Source: JBOGWP01 sp050693875 (GTDB lineage Bacteria; Actinomycetota; CADDZG01; JAHWKV01; JBOGWP01). Taken from it: a DNA stretch of 15,324 nt. Position numbers and translations under genes: made by a program. Below, piece after piece: positions 1 to 7,048 of this stretch (position 1 is its first letter; each line of letters opens with the position of its first letter). The DNA lies in NCBI GenBank assembly GCA_050693875.1, contig JBOGWP010000019.1, positions 1 through 15,324 of the forward strand, read 5' to 3'. The notes under the pieces are model-generated. The model worked only from the letters and a program-made list of their open reading frames with translations. It was not told the origin of the DNA and ran no database searches.

Positions 1-113
1 GAGGGCCTGCCGGCATAGAGGACTGCCGGCGAAGCCTCGGCTCGCCGAGCGGGGCCCGGCAGGCAGAGCGAAGCGAGGGCCTGCCGGCATAGAGGACTGC
101 CGGCGAAGCCGGC
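1..113. repeat. Tandem 36-bp direct repeat with nested hairpins
   Basis: A 36-base unit at 1-36 recurs exactly at 75-110 (period 74). Between the two copies lies a perfect 9-bp inverted repeat, CCGGCAGGC (56-64) with GCCTGCCGG (79-87), whose loop carries GAGCGAAGCGAG (66-77). The second copy runs into a GCCGGC-GAA-GCCGGC hairpin (99-113); in the first copy the same hairpin is disturbed by one T (25-37). The same architecture recurs at 115-164 and at 11164-11275, so this is a member of a dispersed intergenic repeat family and not a local accident. No function can be read from the sequence. The element reaches the window edge, so more copies may lie to the left. Confidence 0.85.
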
Positions 114-114
114 C

Positions 115-164
115 CCATGCCTTTCCAACCTGTACCGGGGAGCGAAGCGACCCGCTAGGCATGG
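115..164. repeat. Degenerate third copy of the GAGCGAAGCGA palindromic repeat
   Basis: Perfect 8-bp arms CCATGCCT (115-122) and AGGCATGG (157-164) enclose the core GAGCGAAGCGA (140-150). The arms differ in sequence from those at 56-87 but still pair with each other, which is the reason for calling it a structured repeat. The left arm abuts the GAA-loop hairpin of the preceding copy. Confidence 0.65.
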
Positions 165-389
165 AGCAGGCGCCGTATGCCGGCGGTCACCGGGCTCACT
201 CCGGCGCCGCCCATCGGTGAGGAACCCGCCGGGCTCATCCCCCGATCCTGTAAAACGGGAGGCGAGGCGTCAAGGGAGGCGGCGCCGGATGCGATGGCGA
301 GGCCGTGGCCCCTCGGGGTCCGGTGGTCGTGGCATCATCGTGAGCTTCCCGAGGCGGAGAGCGGGAACGAGAGAGGGATGGACTCGAGC
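165..389. other. Non-coding stretch upstream of the broken cyclase
   Basis: I see no gene here on either strand. An open frame can be drawn on the plus strand from 177, but it has no family signature and ends at 443 by running out of frame into the cyclase relic. This stretch would have held the promoter of the cyclase. A loose TGTAAAAC at about 250-257 is the only A/T-rich, minus-10-like patch, and I do not consider it proven. Confidence 0.4.
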
Positions 390-1668
390 ATGAGCGCGGT
401 CACGTCCCAACCCCACCCGGCGAGGGGCCGACGGCGCGGCTGACCGAGGCCGAGCTCGCCGCCCGCGCCGGCACGAGCGTCGACGCCATCGGCGCGCTCA
501 CCGCGGCGGGCATCGTCGTCGCACGCGAGGGGGGCTTCGAGCCGCCGGACATCCAGCGCGTTCGCCTGGCGCAGAACCTGGAGCGGTCGGGGATCCCGCT
601 CGAGCATCTCTCCCGCGCGGTCGCCGACCGCCGGGTGACCCTTGCCGTCCTCGGCCTGATCTGGCCCGAACCGCCCGGCTTCCTGGAGGGCATGACCATG
701 GACCGGCTCGCCGAGGAGCAGGGGGTCGGCTTCGAGTTCCTGGCGCGAACCTTCGAGGGAGCCGGCCTGCCCTACCCGCGCCCGGGCGATCCGGTGCGCG
801 AGGACGATGCCGAGATGTCCCGGGCCGCGGCGGTGGCGCAGGCGTCCGGCTTCGACGAGGCCTCCGTGGTGCGCCACTCGCGCCTGCTCGGCGAGAGCCT
901 CCGCCGCATCGCCGAATGGAAGGTCCTTCCACACCAGCGTCGAGCAGCCCATGCTGCAGCGGGCATGAGCCAGTCCGAGGTGCAAGAGGTCGCCGCCCTG
1001 CTCGGGCCGTCGCTCCAGTCGCTCGTCGAGCGGTCGCTGCTCCTGTTGTACCGCCCGGCACCTCGAGAAGGGAATCGTCTCCGACGTGGTCGAGCACGTC
1101 GAGACCGCCCTCGAGGAGGCGGGACTCGTCCATCGTGCCCCGCGGGCGCCGGCGGCGATCGCCTTCTTCGACCTCTCCGGCTACACCGCCCTCACCGAGG
1201 AGCAGGGCGACCTCATTGCCGCCGAGCTCGGCGCCGTCCTGGGCGACTTCGTCCGGCGCCATACGGTCGCGTACGGAGGCGAGACCGTGAAGCTGCTCGG
1301 GGACACACGGCGCCATGCTCCACTTCCCCGAGGCGGAGAGGGCGCTCCCGTGCCTGCTCGCCCTCGTCCCCGACGGGCCGTCGGCGGGCCTTCCTCCGGG
1401 CCACGCCGGAATGCATGCCGGCCCCGTGGTCGCCCGGGAGGGCGACTACTTCGGCGGGAGCGTGAACCTCGCCTCGCGGGTCGCCCAGCAGGCGGCGCCG
1501 GGCGAGGTGCTCCTCACCGAGGAGGCACGCGTCCACTCGCCAGACGGCATCGCCTCCTTCGAGCCCCGAGGGCCGATCGCGCTCAAGGGGCTGGCCCGCC
1601 CGATTACCCTGTACCGGGCGCAGCGGCTCGGCGACCCCGGCTCCGCGGGCCGGCCTCCGCAACGCTGA
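390..1668 (+). pseudogene. Class III adenylate/guanylate cyclase with N-terminal regulatory domain, multiply frameshifted
   Basis: Translating across three frames rebuilds a protein of the actinobacterial adenylate/guanylate cyclase family that has an N-terminal helical regulatory region. The pieces in order are an ATG at 390, TEAELAARAG at 443 onward, the regulatory region to about 925, FHTSVEQPMLQR in another frame (927-962), GMSQSEVQEVAALLG (962 onward), HLEKGIVSDVVEHVETALEEAG (from about 1059), then the catalytic domain. Catalytic signatures are still encoded: FFDLSGYT and VKLLGD (the two metal-binding Asp) and GGSVNLASRV (Asn/Arg pair), which lies after the last shift. Breaks lie near 420-440, 926, 961, 1055 (an extra C in CCC) and 1305-1308 (ACAC inserted after the second Asp codon). 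The neighbouring housekeeping genes show no frameshifts, so decay is likelier than poor sequence, although several lesions sit in short repeats. Family assignment is firm; the pseudogene status depends on sequence accuracy. Confidence 0.8.
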
Positions 1669-1789
1669 CGCGCAGGCTCGTCACCGGCGCCTCAGCGGCC
1701 GGGGCACGCTCGCCTCACCCAAGTCGAGCCGGCGTGACGTTTACGTGTTTACCCGTGCTCCGCGAGACCACTTCCCGGAGCCCCGTCGC
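1669..1789. other. Intergenic gap between convergent cyclase relic and vapC
   Basis: No gene is seen. A short inverted repeat CCGGC (1684-1688) / GCCGG (1698-1702) could form a weak hairpin without a T-run. A GTTTAC direct repeat occurs at 1739-1744 and 1748-1753. Neither is strong enough to name a function. Confidence 0.3.
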
Positions 1790-2179
1790 TTACGCCCGCT
1801 CCCTCGCCGGAACCGTCTGGATTCCGTACAAGCCGATGCGGGAGTCGGCAGTGAGGATCGCCAGACCCTCCGCAGCAGCCTGGGCGACCAGCATGCGGTC
1901 GAAGGGGTCGTCGTGATGGCGGGGTAGATGCCCCGCCGCCCAGGCGTGACCGAGCGTGACCGGCATGGGCACGAACCGATTGTCCTCGATCTGGCGCTCC
2001 AGGTCGGACGGGGAATCCAGCTTGCCGAGGGACCGTTTGATCGCGATCTCCCAGACGGTGGCGGCGCTCACGAAGACGGACGAGGCGGCGTCTGCGATGA
2101 GCGCGCGAGCGCGCCTCCCGAGGGAGCGATCCGCTGCAAGCCACCAGAGCAGGGCGTTGGTGTCGAGCAGCAGCCTCAC
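1790..2179 (-). CDS. vapC: PIN-domain toxin of a type II toxin-antitoxin pair, VapC-like
   Basis: Predicted RNA-cleaving toxin of 129 residues, a normal length for the family. The N-terminus reads VRLLLDTNALLWW. The four acidic residues expected of a PIN nuclease are present: Asp6 (LLDTN), Glu44 (TVWEIAIK), Asp94 (DPFDRMLVAQA) and Asp112 (ILTADSRI). I chose the GTG at 2179 because the PIN domain begins there and because it overlaps the stop of the antitoxin by four bases (GTGA), which suggests translational coupling. The frame is open further upstream, to 2260, but that part is just the antitoxin gene read in another frame. The gene appears intact. The RNA target cannot be deduced; many VapC toxins cleave tRNA or the rRNA sarcin-ricin loop. 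Confidence 0.9.
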   Translation of the reverse strand: MRLLLDTNALLWWLAADRSLGRRARALIADAASSVFVSAATVWEIAIKRSLGKLDSPSDLERQIEDNRFVPMPVTLGHAWAAGHLPRHHDDPFDRMLVAQAAAEGLAILTADSRIGLYGIQTVPARERA

Positions 2180-2415
2180 CCGGGCTCCCCGCGGAACGCA
2201 GAGGCAATCTCTGGAGGCAGCTCGTCGAAGTCGGGGGCGATGCGGACGCGGCCCCGCCACGCGCCCGGCGAGCGGGATTTTGCAGCCTCCCTGTATGGGA
2301 TCAGTCGTGCGATCGGCTTCCCGGCCTTCCCGATCACGATCTCCTCGCCCTCCGCCACCCGCTGCAGCAACCGGGAGAGATGCGTCTTGGCCTCGTGGAT
2401 GTTCACAACCTCCAT
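2176..2415 (-). CDS. vapB: Antitoxin of the Phd/YefM type, partner of the PIN toxin
   Basis: A 79-residue protein starting MEVVNIHEAKTHLSRLLQ, followed by EGEEIVIGKAGKPIARLIPY. This is the typical Phd/YefM DNA-binding fold sequence. The C-terminal third, with APDFDELPPEIASAF, matches the usual toxin-wrapping tail. The ATG at 2415 is supported by an AGGAG ribosome binding site at 2423-2427, seven bases upstream. The gene starts 37 bases after the rarA stop on the same strand and overlaps vapC by four bases. It probably neutralises VapC and represses its own promoter; a near-palindrome just upstream (2436-2453) is a candidate operator. I use vapB by partnership; the fold itself is Phd-like. Confidence 0.88.
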   Translation of the reverse strand: MEVVNIHEAKTHLSRLLQRVAEGEEIVIGKAGKPIARLIPYREAAKSRSPGAWRGRVRIAPDFDELPPEIASAFRGEPG

Positions 2416-2435
2416 GCCGGAGCTCCTCTGGGGTG

Positions 2436-2455
2436 GACTTAGTTCCCTTAGTCTA
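2436..2455 (-). promoter_or_regulatory. Candidate vapBC operator and minus-10 box at the rarA stop
   Basis: Read on the minus strand, GACTAAGGGAACTAAGTC (2453-2436) is an imperfect inverted repeat: seven-base arms with one A:A mismatch, and also a direct repeat of ACTAAG. TAGACT (2455-2450) fits a minus-10 box, and its TAG doubles as the stop codon of rarA. A transcript starting near 2443 would have a leader of about 28 bases containing the AGGAG site of vapB. No good minus-35 is visible. The autoregulation role is inferred from Phd-type antitoxins in general. Confidence 0.45.
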
Positions 2456-3796
2456 CTCGGCGTTGCGCCGCGCTCGTAGCCGGTCGAGGCGTTCCCTGAT
2501 CTCCGCCTCCGCCCCCCGGTCGGTCGGCTCGTAGTAGCGCCGGCCCCGCAGCTCCTCGGGAAGGTAGTCCTGCGCGACCCAGCCGCCCGGATGGTCGTGC
2601 GGGTACTCGTAGCCCTTGCCGTGGCCGAGCCGGCGCGCCCCCTGATAATGCGCGTCCCGCAGATGGCTCGGCACCTGCCCCTCGCCCAGGGCACGGACGT
2701 CGGCGGTCGCCCGCCCGATCGCCACGGTCGAGGCGTTCGACTTCGGCGCGGAGGCGAGGTAGGTGACCGCCTGGGCGAGGTTGAGCTGGGCCTCCGGCAG
2801 CCCCACGAGCTCGAGCGCGTGCGCCGCCGCCACCGCGACCAGCAGCGCGGTGGGGTCGGCGTTGCCGACGTCCTCGGAGGCGAAGATCACGATCCGGCGG
2901 GCGATGAAGCGCGGATCCTCCCCGGCCTCGAGCATCCGGGCCAGCCACCACACCGCGGCGTCGGGGTCCGAGCCTCGCATGCTCTTGATGAAGGCCGAGA
3001 CGACGTCGTAGTGGGCGTCGTCGCCGTAGTGGAGCACCGGGTGCTGGAGGGCCTGCTCCGCTGCCTCGACCCCGACCTCCTCCTCGCCCGCCGCCAGCGC
3101 CGCCGCCACCGAGGCCTCGAGCACGTTCAGCGCGGCCCGGGCGTCGCCGCTCACCTGCGAGGCGATGTGGTCGACCGCCTCGTCGAGGACCTGCACCCCG
3201 CTCGCCCCCAGCCCCCGCTCGGAGTCGGCCAGGGCCCGCTCCATCAGCCCGCGCAGCTCCGGCTCGCCCAGCGGCTCCAGCCGGAACAAGAGCGAGCGAG
3301 AGATGAGCGGCGGGTTGACCTGGAAGTAGGGGTTCTCGGTGGTGGCGCCGATCAGGATCACCTCCCCCGCCTCGACCGCGGGCAGCAGCGCGTCCTGCTG
3401 GGTCTTGTTGAAGCGGTGGATCTCGTCGATGAACAGGATCGTGCGCCGCCCGGTCGCCCGCAGCGTCTCCCGTGCGCTGGCGATGGTCTTGCGGACGTCG
3501 GCCACGGTGGCCGAGACCGCGGAAAGCTGCACGAACCGGGCGCGGCTCGCCGCCGCCACGAGCCGGGCCAGCGAGGTCTTCCCGGTGCCCGCCGGCCCCC
3601 ACAGGATCATCGACCCCGGCCGGTCGGACTCGATCAGCAGCCGCAGCGGCCGGCCCGGGCCGACGAGCTCGTCCTGCCCCACCAGCTCGTCGAGCGAGCG
3701 CGGCCGCATGCGCGCCGCGAGCGGGGCGAAGGCGTCGAGGCGTACGGGGTCGGCTTCGGGCTTCTCGCCGGGGTCGGGGAAGAGGCGGTCAGCCAC
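2453..3796 (-). CDS. rarA: Replication-associated recombination AAA+ ATPase RarA/MgsA
   Basis: A 447-residue clamp-loader-like ATPase of the RarA/MgsA/WRNIP1 family that acts at stalled replication forks. Visible motifs are Walker A GPAGTGKT (67-74), Walker B LFIDEIH (121-127), sensor 1 GATTENP (150-156) and a following LISRS with the likely arginine finger. The C-terminal half contains the family's SDVGNADP-like segment (ASEDVGNADP) and the HYQGARRLGHGKGYEYPHD-type tail signature. Length is normal. I chose the GTG at 3796, which reads VADRLFPDPGEK, because it overlaps the aspS stop by eight bases; residues from an earlier start would be aspS read out of frame. It lies downstream of aspS, its common place in Actinomycetota, and upstream of vapBC. 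Confidence 0.95.
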   Translation of the reverse strand: MADRLFPDPGEKPEADPVRLDAFAPLAARMRPRSLDELVGQDELVGPGRPLRLLIESDRPGSMILWGPAGTGKTSLARLVAAASRARFVQLSAVSATVADVRKTIASARETLRATGRRTILFIDEIHRFNKTQQDALLPAVEAGEVILIGATTENPYFQVNPPLISRSLLFRLEPLGEPELRGLMERALADSERGLGASGVQVLDEAVDHIASQVSGDARAALNVLEASVAAALAAGEEEVGVEAAEQALQHPVLHYGDDAHYDVVSAFIKSMRGSDPDAAVWWLARMLEAGEDPRFIARRIVIFASEDVGNADPTALLVAVAAAHALELVGLPEAQLNLAQAVTYLASAPKSNASTVAIGRATADVRALGEGQVPSHLRDAHYQGARRLGHGKGYEYPHDHPGGWVAQDYLPEELRGRRYYEPTDRGAEAEIRERLDRLRARRNAE

Positions 3797-5588
3797 GATC
3801 CCGCTCGGGCGGCGGGGGGACGGCGGTGCGGATGTGCAGCTCGCCCAGCTGCGCCGCGTCCACCGCATCCGGGGCCCCGGTCAGCAGGTCGGTAAAGCCC
3901 GAGGTCTTGGGGAAGGCGATCGCCTCGCGGATCGACTCCTTGCCGGCGAGCAGCGTGGTGATCCGGTCGAGCCCGAGGGCGATGCCGCCGTGCGGCGGGG
4001 CGCCGAAGTCGAACGCCCGAAGGAACCAGCCGAAGCGCCGCTCGGCCTCCTCGTCGACGATGCCGATGAGGGCGAACACCCGCCGCTGCAGCTCGGGACG
4101 GTGGATCCGGATGCTCCCGCCCCCGAGCTCCCAGCCGTTGAGGACGATGTCGTAGGCCCGTGCGCGGGCCTTGCCGGGCTCGGATTCGAGCAGCTTCTCG
4201 TCCTCCGGCCTCGGGGACGTGAAGGGGTGGTGCACCGGGTCCCACCGCGACTCGGTCTCGTTCCACTCGACCAGGGGAGGGTCGGTGATCCAGGTGAACC
4301 GCCAGGCGTCGGGATCGTCGAGGCCGAGGTCGGGCCGGAGACCGAGGCGGCCGGCGAGGTCGAGGCGCAGGGCCCCGAGCACCCGCTCGGCGACGGCCCA
4401 GCGGTCCGAGACGATCAGCGCCAGGTCGCCGGGAGCGGCGCCGGTCGCCTTCCGAACCCCGGTCAGCTCGTCCTCGGAGAGCACCTTCGCCAGCGGAGAG
4501 GACACCCCGTCGGCCTCGAAGGCGATCCAGGCCAGGCCGCCCGCTCCGAGCTCCTTCGCCACCCGGGTCAGATCGTCGAGGGTCTTGCGGCCGAGCGAGG
4601 CGCCGTCGGGGACGAGCAGCGCCTTCACCGCGCCGCCGGTGTCGAGCGCGCGACGTAAGACCTGGACGCCGGTGCCCTCGAAGACCTCGGTGAGCTGGAT
4701 CAGCTCCAGCCCGAACCGCAGGTCCGGGCGGTCGGTGCCGAAGCGCGCCATCGCCTCGTCGTAGCCCAGCTCGGGGAAGGGGGTGGCGAGCTCCATCCCG
4801 AGCGCGGCCCGGAAGACCGCCACGAACATCCCCTCGGTCACCCGCCGCACCGCCGCCTCGTTGGTGAAGGCCATCTCCATGTCGAGCTGGGTGAACTCGG
4901 GCTGGCGGTCGGCCCGCGGGTCCTCGTCGCGGAAGCAGCGCACGAGCTGGTAGTAGCGGTCGAGGCCGGAAATCATCAGGAGCTGCTTGAAGAGCTGGGG
5001 CGACTGCGGGAGAGCGAAGAAGCTTCCGGCCTGCAGGCGCGAAGGGACGAGGAAGTCCCGCGCCCCCTCGGGTGTGCTCTTGGTGAGCATGGGGGTCTCG
5101 ACCTCGACGAAGCCCTCGCCGTCGAAGTGGCCGCGGATCGCCGCGGCGACCCGGTGGCGCATTCGCAGGAGGGCCTGCATCTCCGGGCGGCGCAGGTCGA
5201 GGTAGCGGTAGCGCAGCCGGGTCTCCTCGCTGGCCTCGATGCGGTCGTCGATGGGGAACGGCGGGGTTTCCGCGGTGGCGAGCACCTCGATGCTCGATGC
5301 CGCCACCTCGACCGCTCCCGTCGCCAGGTTGGGGTTGACCGTCCCCTCGGGACGGGGCCGGACGATGCCGGTGAGCTCGACCACGTACTCCGACTTGAGG
5401 CGCTGCCCGGCGGCGTAGGCTTCGGGCTGCTCCTCGGGGTGCAGCACCACCTGGACGAGTCCCTCCCGGTCGCGCAGGTCGATGAAGATCACCCCGCCGT
5501 GGTCGCGCCGGCGGTGCACCCACCCGGCCAGGCGGACCTCCTCGCCGGCGTGCCCGGTCCGGAGCTCGCCGCACATGTGCGTTCTCAC
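3789..5588 (-). CDS. aspS: Aspartyl-tRNA synthetase, probably the non-discriminating Asp/Asn type
   Basis: A 599-residue bacterial-type class II synthetase. It has an N-terminal OB-fold anticodon domain, motif 2 RCFRDEDPRADRQPEF (217-232), a GAD insertion at roughly 285-430 and motif 3 GGIALGLDRI (524-533). The GTG start at 5588 gives VRTHMCGELR, the normal beginning of the family, and overlaps the hisS stop as GTGA. The frame stays open to 6341, but that extra sequence is hisS out of frame. In the anticodon domain the protein has His30 (RRRDHGG) and Gly82 (RPEGTVN). These correspond to His31 and Gly83 of Pseudomonas aeruginosa AspRS, which help it accept tRNA-Asn; the E. coli discriminating enzyme has Leu and Lys there. 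I therefore infer that it charges both tRNA-Asp and tRNA-Asn with Asp and needs a GatCAB amidotransferase, which is not in the window. Confidence 0.96.
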   Translation of the reverse strand: MRTHMCGELRTGHAGEEVRLAGWVHRRRDHGGVIFIDLRDREGLVQVVLHPEEQPEAYAAGQRLKSEYVVELTGIVRPRPEGTVNPNLATGAVEVAASSIEVLATAETPPFPIDDRIEASEETRLRYRYLDLRRPEMQALLRMRHRVAAAIRGHFDGEGFVEVETPMLTKSTPEGARDFLVPSRLQAGSFFALPQSPQLFKQLLMISGLDRYYQLVRCFRDEDPRADRQPEFTQLDMEMAFTNEAAVRRVTEGMFVAVFRAALGMELATPFPELGYDEAMARFGTDRPDLRFGLELIQLTEVFEGTGVQVLRRALDTGGAVKALLVPDGASLGRKTLDDLTRVAKELGAGGLAWIAFEADGVSSPLAKVLSEDELTGVRKATGAAPGDLALIVSDRWAVAERVLGALRLDLAGRLGLRPDLGLDDPDAWRFTWITDPPLVEWNETESRWDPVHHPFTSPRPEDEKLLESEPGKARARAYDIVLNGWELGGGSIRIHRPELQRRVFALIGIVDEEAERRFGWFLRAFDFGAPPHGGIALGLDRITTLLAGKESIREAIAFPKTSGFTDLLTGAPDAVDAAQLGELHIRTAVPPPPERDRG

Positions 5589-6850
5589 CGGGCTCGCGTC
5601 CAATGGGCCTCCAGATGCGCGGCGAGCGCATCGACGGGCACGCGCTCCTCCCGGCCGCTTGCCATGTCGCGCACCGTGACGCCCCCCTCGGCGAGGTCGC
5701 GCTCCCCCACGACCACAGCGTGCCGGGCGCCGGCCCGGTCCGCCGCCTTGAGCTGTGTCCGCAGCCCCCGCCCGTCCAGGTCGAGGTCGCAGGCGAGGCC
5801 TCGCCGGCGAAGGTCGGTGGCGATCACGAACGCCCGCCGGCGTGCCTCCTCCCCCACCGACGCCACGTAGACGTCGAGGCCGGTGGCCGTCTCCTCCCCC
5901 TCGGCCTCGAGCGCAAGAGCGATGCGGTCGATCCCGAGGGCGAAGCCGATCCCGGGCAGGGGACCGCCGCCCAGCTGCTCCGACAGCCCGTCGTAGCGGC
6001 CCCCGCCGCCGACCTCGTTCTGCGCTCCGAGCCCTTCCGCCAGATAGGCGAAGGTGGTGCGGGTGTAGTAGTCGAGGCCCCGCACCAAGCGCGGCTCCAG
6101 ACGGAAGTCGACGCCCCCATCCTTGAGCAGGCCCTGCACCGCGTCGAAGTGCTCGCGGCACTCGTCGCAGAGGTGGTCGCTGATCAGCGGGGCGCCGCGC
6201 AGCACCTCCCGGTCTCCCGGCACCCTGCAGTCGAAGGTGCGCAGCGGGTTCGTCTCGATCTTGCGCCGGCAGTCGGCGCACAGCCGCTCCCGGTTCGCCT
6301 CGAGATAGGCGACGAGCCGCGGCAGGTACGCCGCCCGGCATGCCGGGTGCCCGATGCTGTTGAGCTGCAGGGTGGTGTCGAGCCCGGCGTCACGCAGCAC
6401 CGCCGAGGCCAGCTCCACCACCTCTGCGTCGATGTCGGGGCCGGGGCTGCCGAGCGCCTCCACCCCCACCTGGGTGAATTGGCGCTGCCGCCCGGCCTGC
6501 GGCCGCTCGTGCCGGAACATCGGGCCCGAATAGGAGAGCTTCACCGGCAGGGCGCCGCGGTCGAGGCCGTGCTCGAGCACCGCCCGAACGACCGACGCGG
6601 TCGCCTCCGGCCGCAGGGTCAGCGATCTGCCGCCCTTGTCGGTGAACGTGTACATCTCCTTCGTCACGATGTCGCTTCCCGCCTCGAGCCCGCGCTCGAA
6701 CACCTCGGTCACCTCGAAGATCGGCGGCTCGATCGGCCGGTAGCCGTACCGGGCAAAGAGGTCCTCGGCGGTCCGGACGACGCGCCGATGCACCTTCGCG
6801 CGGGGAGGCAGGATGTCGGGCGCGCCGCGAGGCGCTTCGAACTTCGCCAT
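5585..6850 (-). CDS. hisS: Histidyl-tRNA synthetase
   Basis: A 421-residue class II synthetase of normal bacterial length that attaches histidine to tRNA-His in the cytoplasm. Motif 2 is GPMFRHERPQAGRQRQFTQ (109-127), the histidine-binding signature is RGLDYYT (257-263), motif 3 is GIGFALGIDRI (300-310), and a C-terminal anticodon-binding domain follows from about 325. The insertion domain carries Cys191/Cys194 (CADC) and Cys228/Cys231 (CDEC), pairs found in many bacterial HisRS proteins that could bind zinc. The ATG at 6850 lies six bases after a TAGACT box, suggesting a leaderless message. It is the first gene of the hisS-aspS-rarA-vapBC unit, and its stop overlaps the aspS start by four bases. 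Confidence 0.97.
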   Translation of the reverse strand: MAKFEAPRGAPDILPPRAKVHRRVVRTAEDLFARYGYRPIEPPIFEVTEVFERGLEAGSDIVTKEMYTFTDKGGRSLTLRPEATASVVRAVLEHGLDRGALPVKLSYSGPMFRHERPQAGRQRQFTQVGVEALGSPGPDIDAEVVELASAVLRDAGLDTTLQLNSIGHPACRAAYLPRLVAYLEANRERLCADCRRKIETNPLRTFDCRVPGDREVLRGAPLISDHLCDECREHFDAVQGLLKDGGVDFRLEPRLVRGLDYYTRTTFAYLAEGLGAQNEVGGGGRYDGLSEQLGGGPLPGIGFALGIDRIALALEAEGEETATGLDVYVASVGEEARRRAFVIATDLRRRGLACDLDLDGRGLRTQLKAADRAGARHAVVVGERDLAEGGVTVRDMASGREERVPVDALAAHLEAHWTRAR

Positions 6851-6856
6851 CGACCG

Positions 6857-6862
6857 AGTCTA
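6857..6862 (-). promoter_or_regulatory. Minus-10 box of hisS, leaderless geometry
   Basis: TAGACT on the minus strand is followed by exactly six bases and then the hisS ATG, which puts the expected transcription start at or next to the A of the ATG. No ribosome binding site precedes the ATG, as expected for a leaderless message. The rel gene has the same arrangement (TAGAGT, six bases, ATG). No clear minus-35 is seen, which is common in actinobacterial promoters. Confidence 0.6.
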
Positions 6863-6910
6863 GACGGTGGGCACGCGTTCCCGGCTCGGATCGGCGGTGC
6901 GGGCAGGAGT

Positions 6911-6922
6911 GGTGCTAGCACC
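6911..6922. promoter_or_regulatory. Perfect 12-bp palindrome GGTGCTAGCACC
   Basis: This is a perfect 12-base dyad in the 198-base divergent region between hisS and the protease gene, 61 bases upstream of the hisS start. Its size and symmetry suit a dimeric repressor site. I do not recognise the regulator. It is not a full CIRCE element, although TGCTAGCA resembles part of one arm pairing. Confidence 0.45.
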
Positions 6923-6931
6923 CTTTTCGGC

Positions 6932-6962
6932 GTCACCGGCGTGCGATAGGAATGCCGGTGAC
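6932..6962. promoter_or_regulatory. Perfect 9-bp inverted repeat upstream of the protease gene
   Basis: GTCACCGGC (6932-6940) and GCCGGTGAC (6954-6962) are exact complements separated by 13 bases that include GATAGGAAT, the most A/T-rich patch nearby. It could be an operator straddling the protease promoter or a hairpin in its leader. It lies 87 bases upstream of the protease ATG. Which gene it serves cannot be decided from position alone. Confidence 0.45.
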
Positions 6963-7048
6963 CTGGACGTGCGGCGCCGGAACCCGGCCGACGTGTTCCC
7001 GGCATCGAGACGGATCAGGAACGATTCGGCACGAGGGAGGTGGTGAGC

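Noticed and set aside
1..164. CRISPR array
   Set aside because: Only two exact copies, no regular unique spacers, and the repeats contain large internal hairpins that recur elsewhere in the window in another sequence form.
1315..1668. A separate short cyclase-domain gene starting at ATG 1315
   Set aside because: It lacks the first half of the catalytic domain, the ATG is an internal methionine (GAMLHF), and the missing part lies just upstream in another frame.
2591..3895. Plus-strand open frame antisense to rarA
   Set aside because: Composition is that of a reverse-complement shadow; rarA is unmistakable on the other strand.
5589..6341. N-terminal extension of AspRS into hisS (850-residue frame)
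   Set aside because: The extension is hisS read out of frame; the family start VRTHMCGELR coincides with a GTG coupled to the hisS stop.
6911..6922. CIRCE heat-shock operator
   Set aside because: CIRCE has nine-base arms with a nine-base spacer; this dyad is continuous and only 12 bases long.
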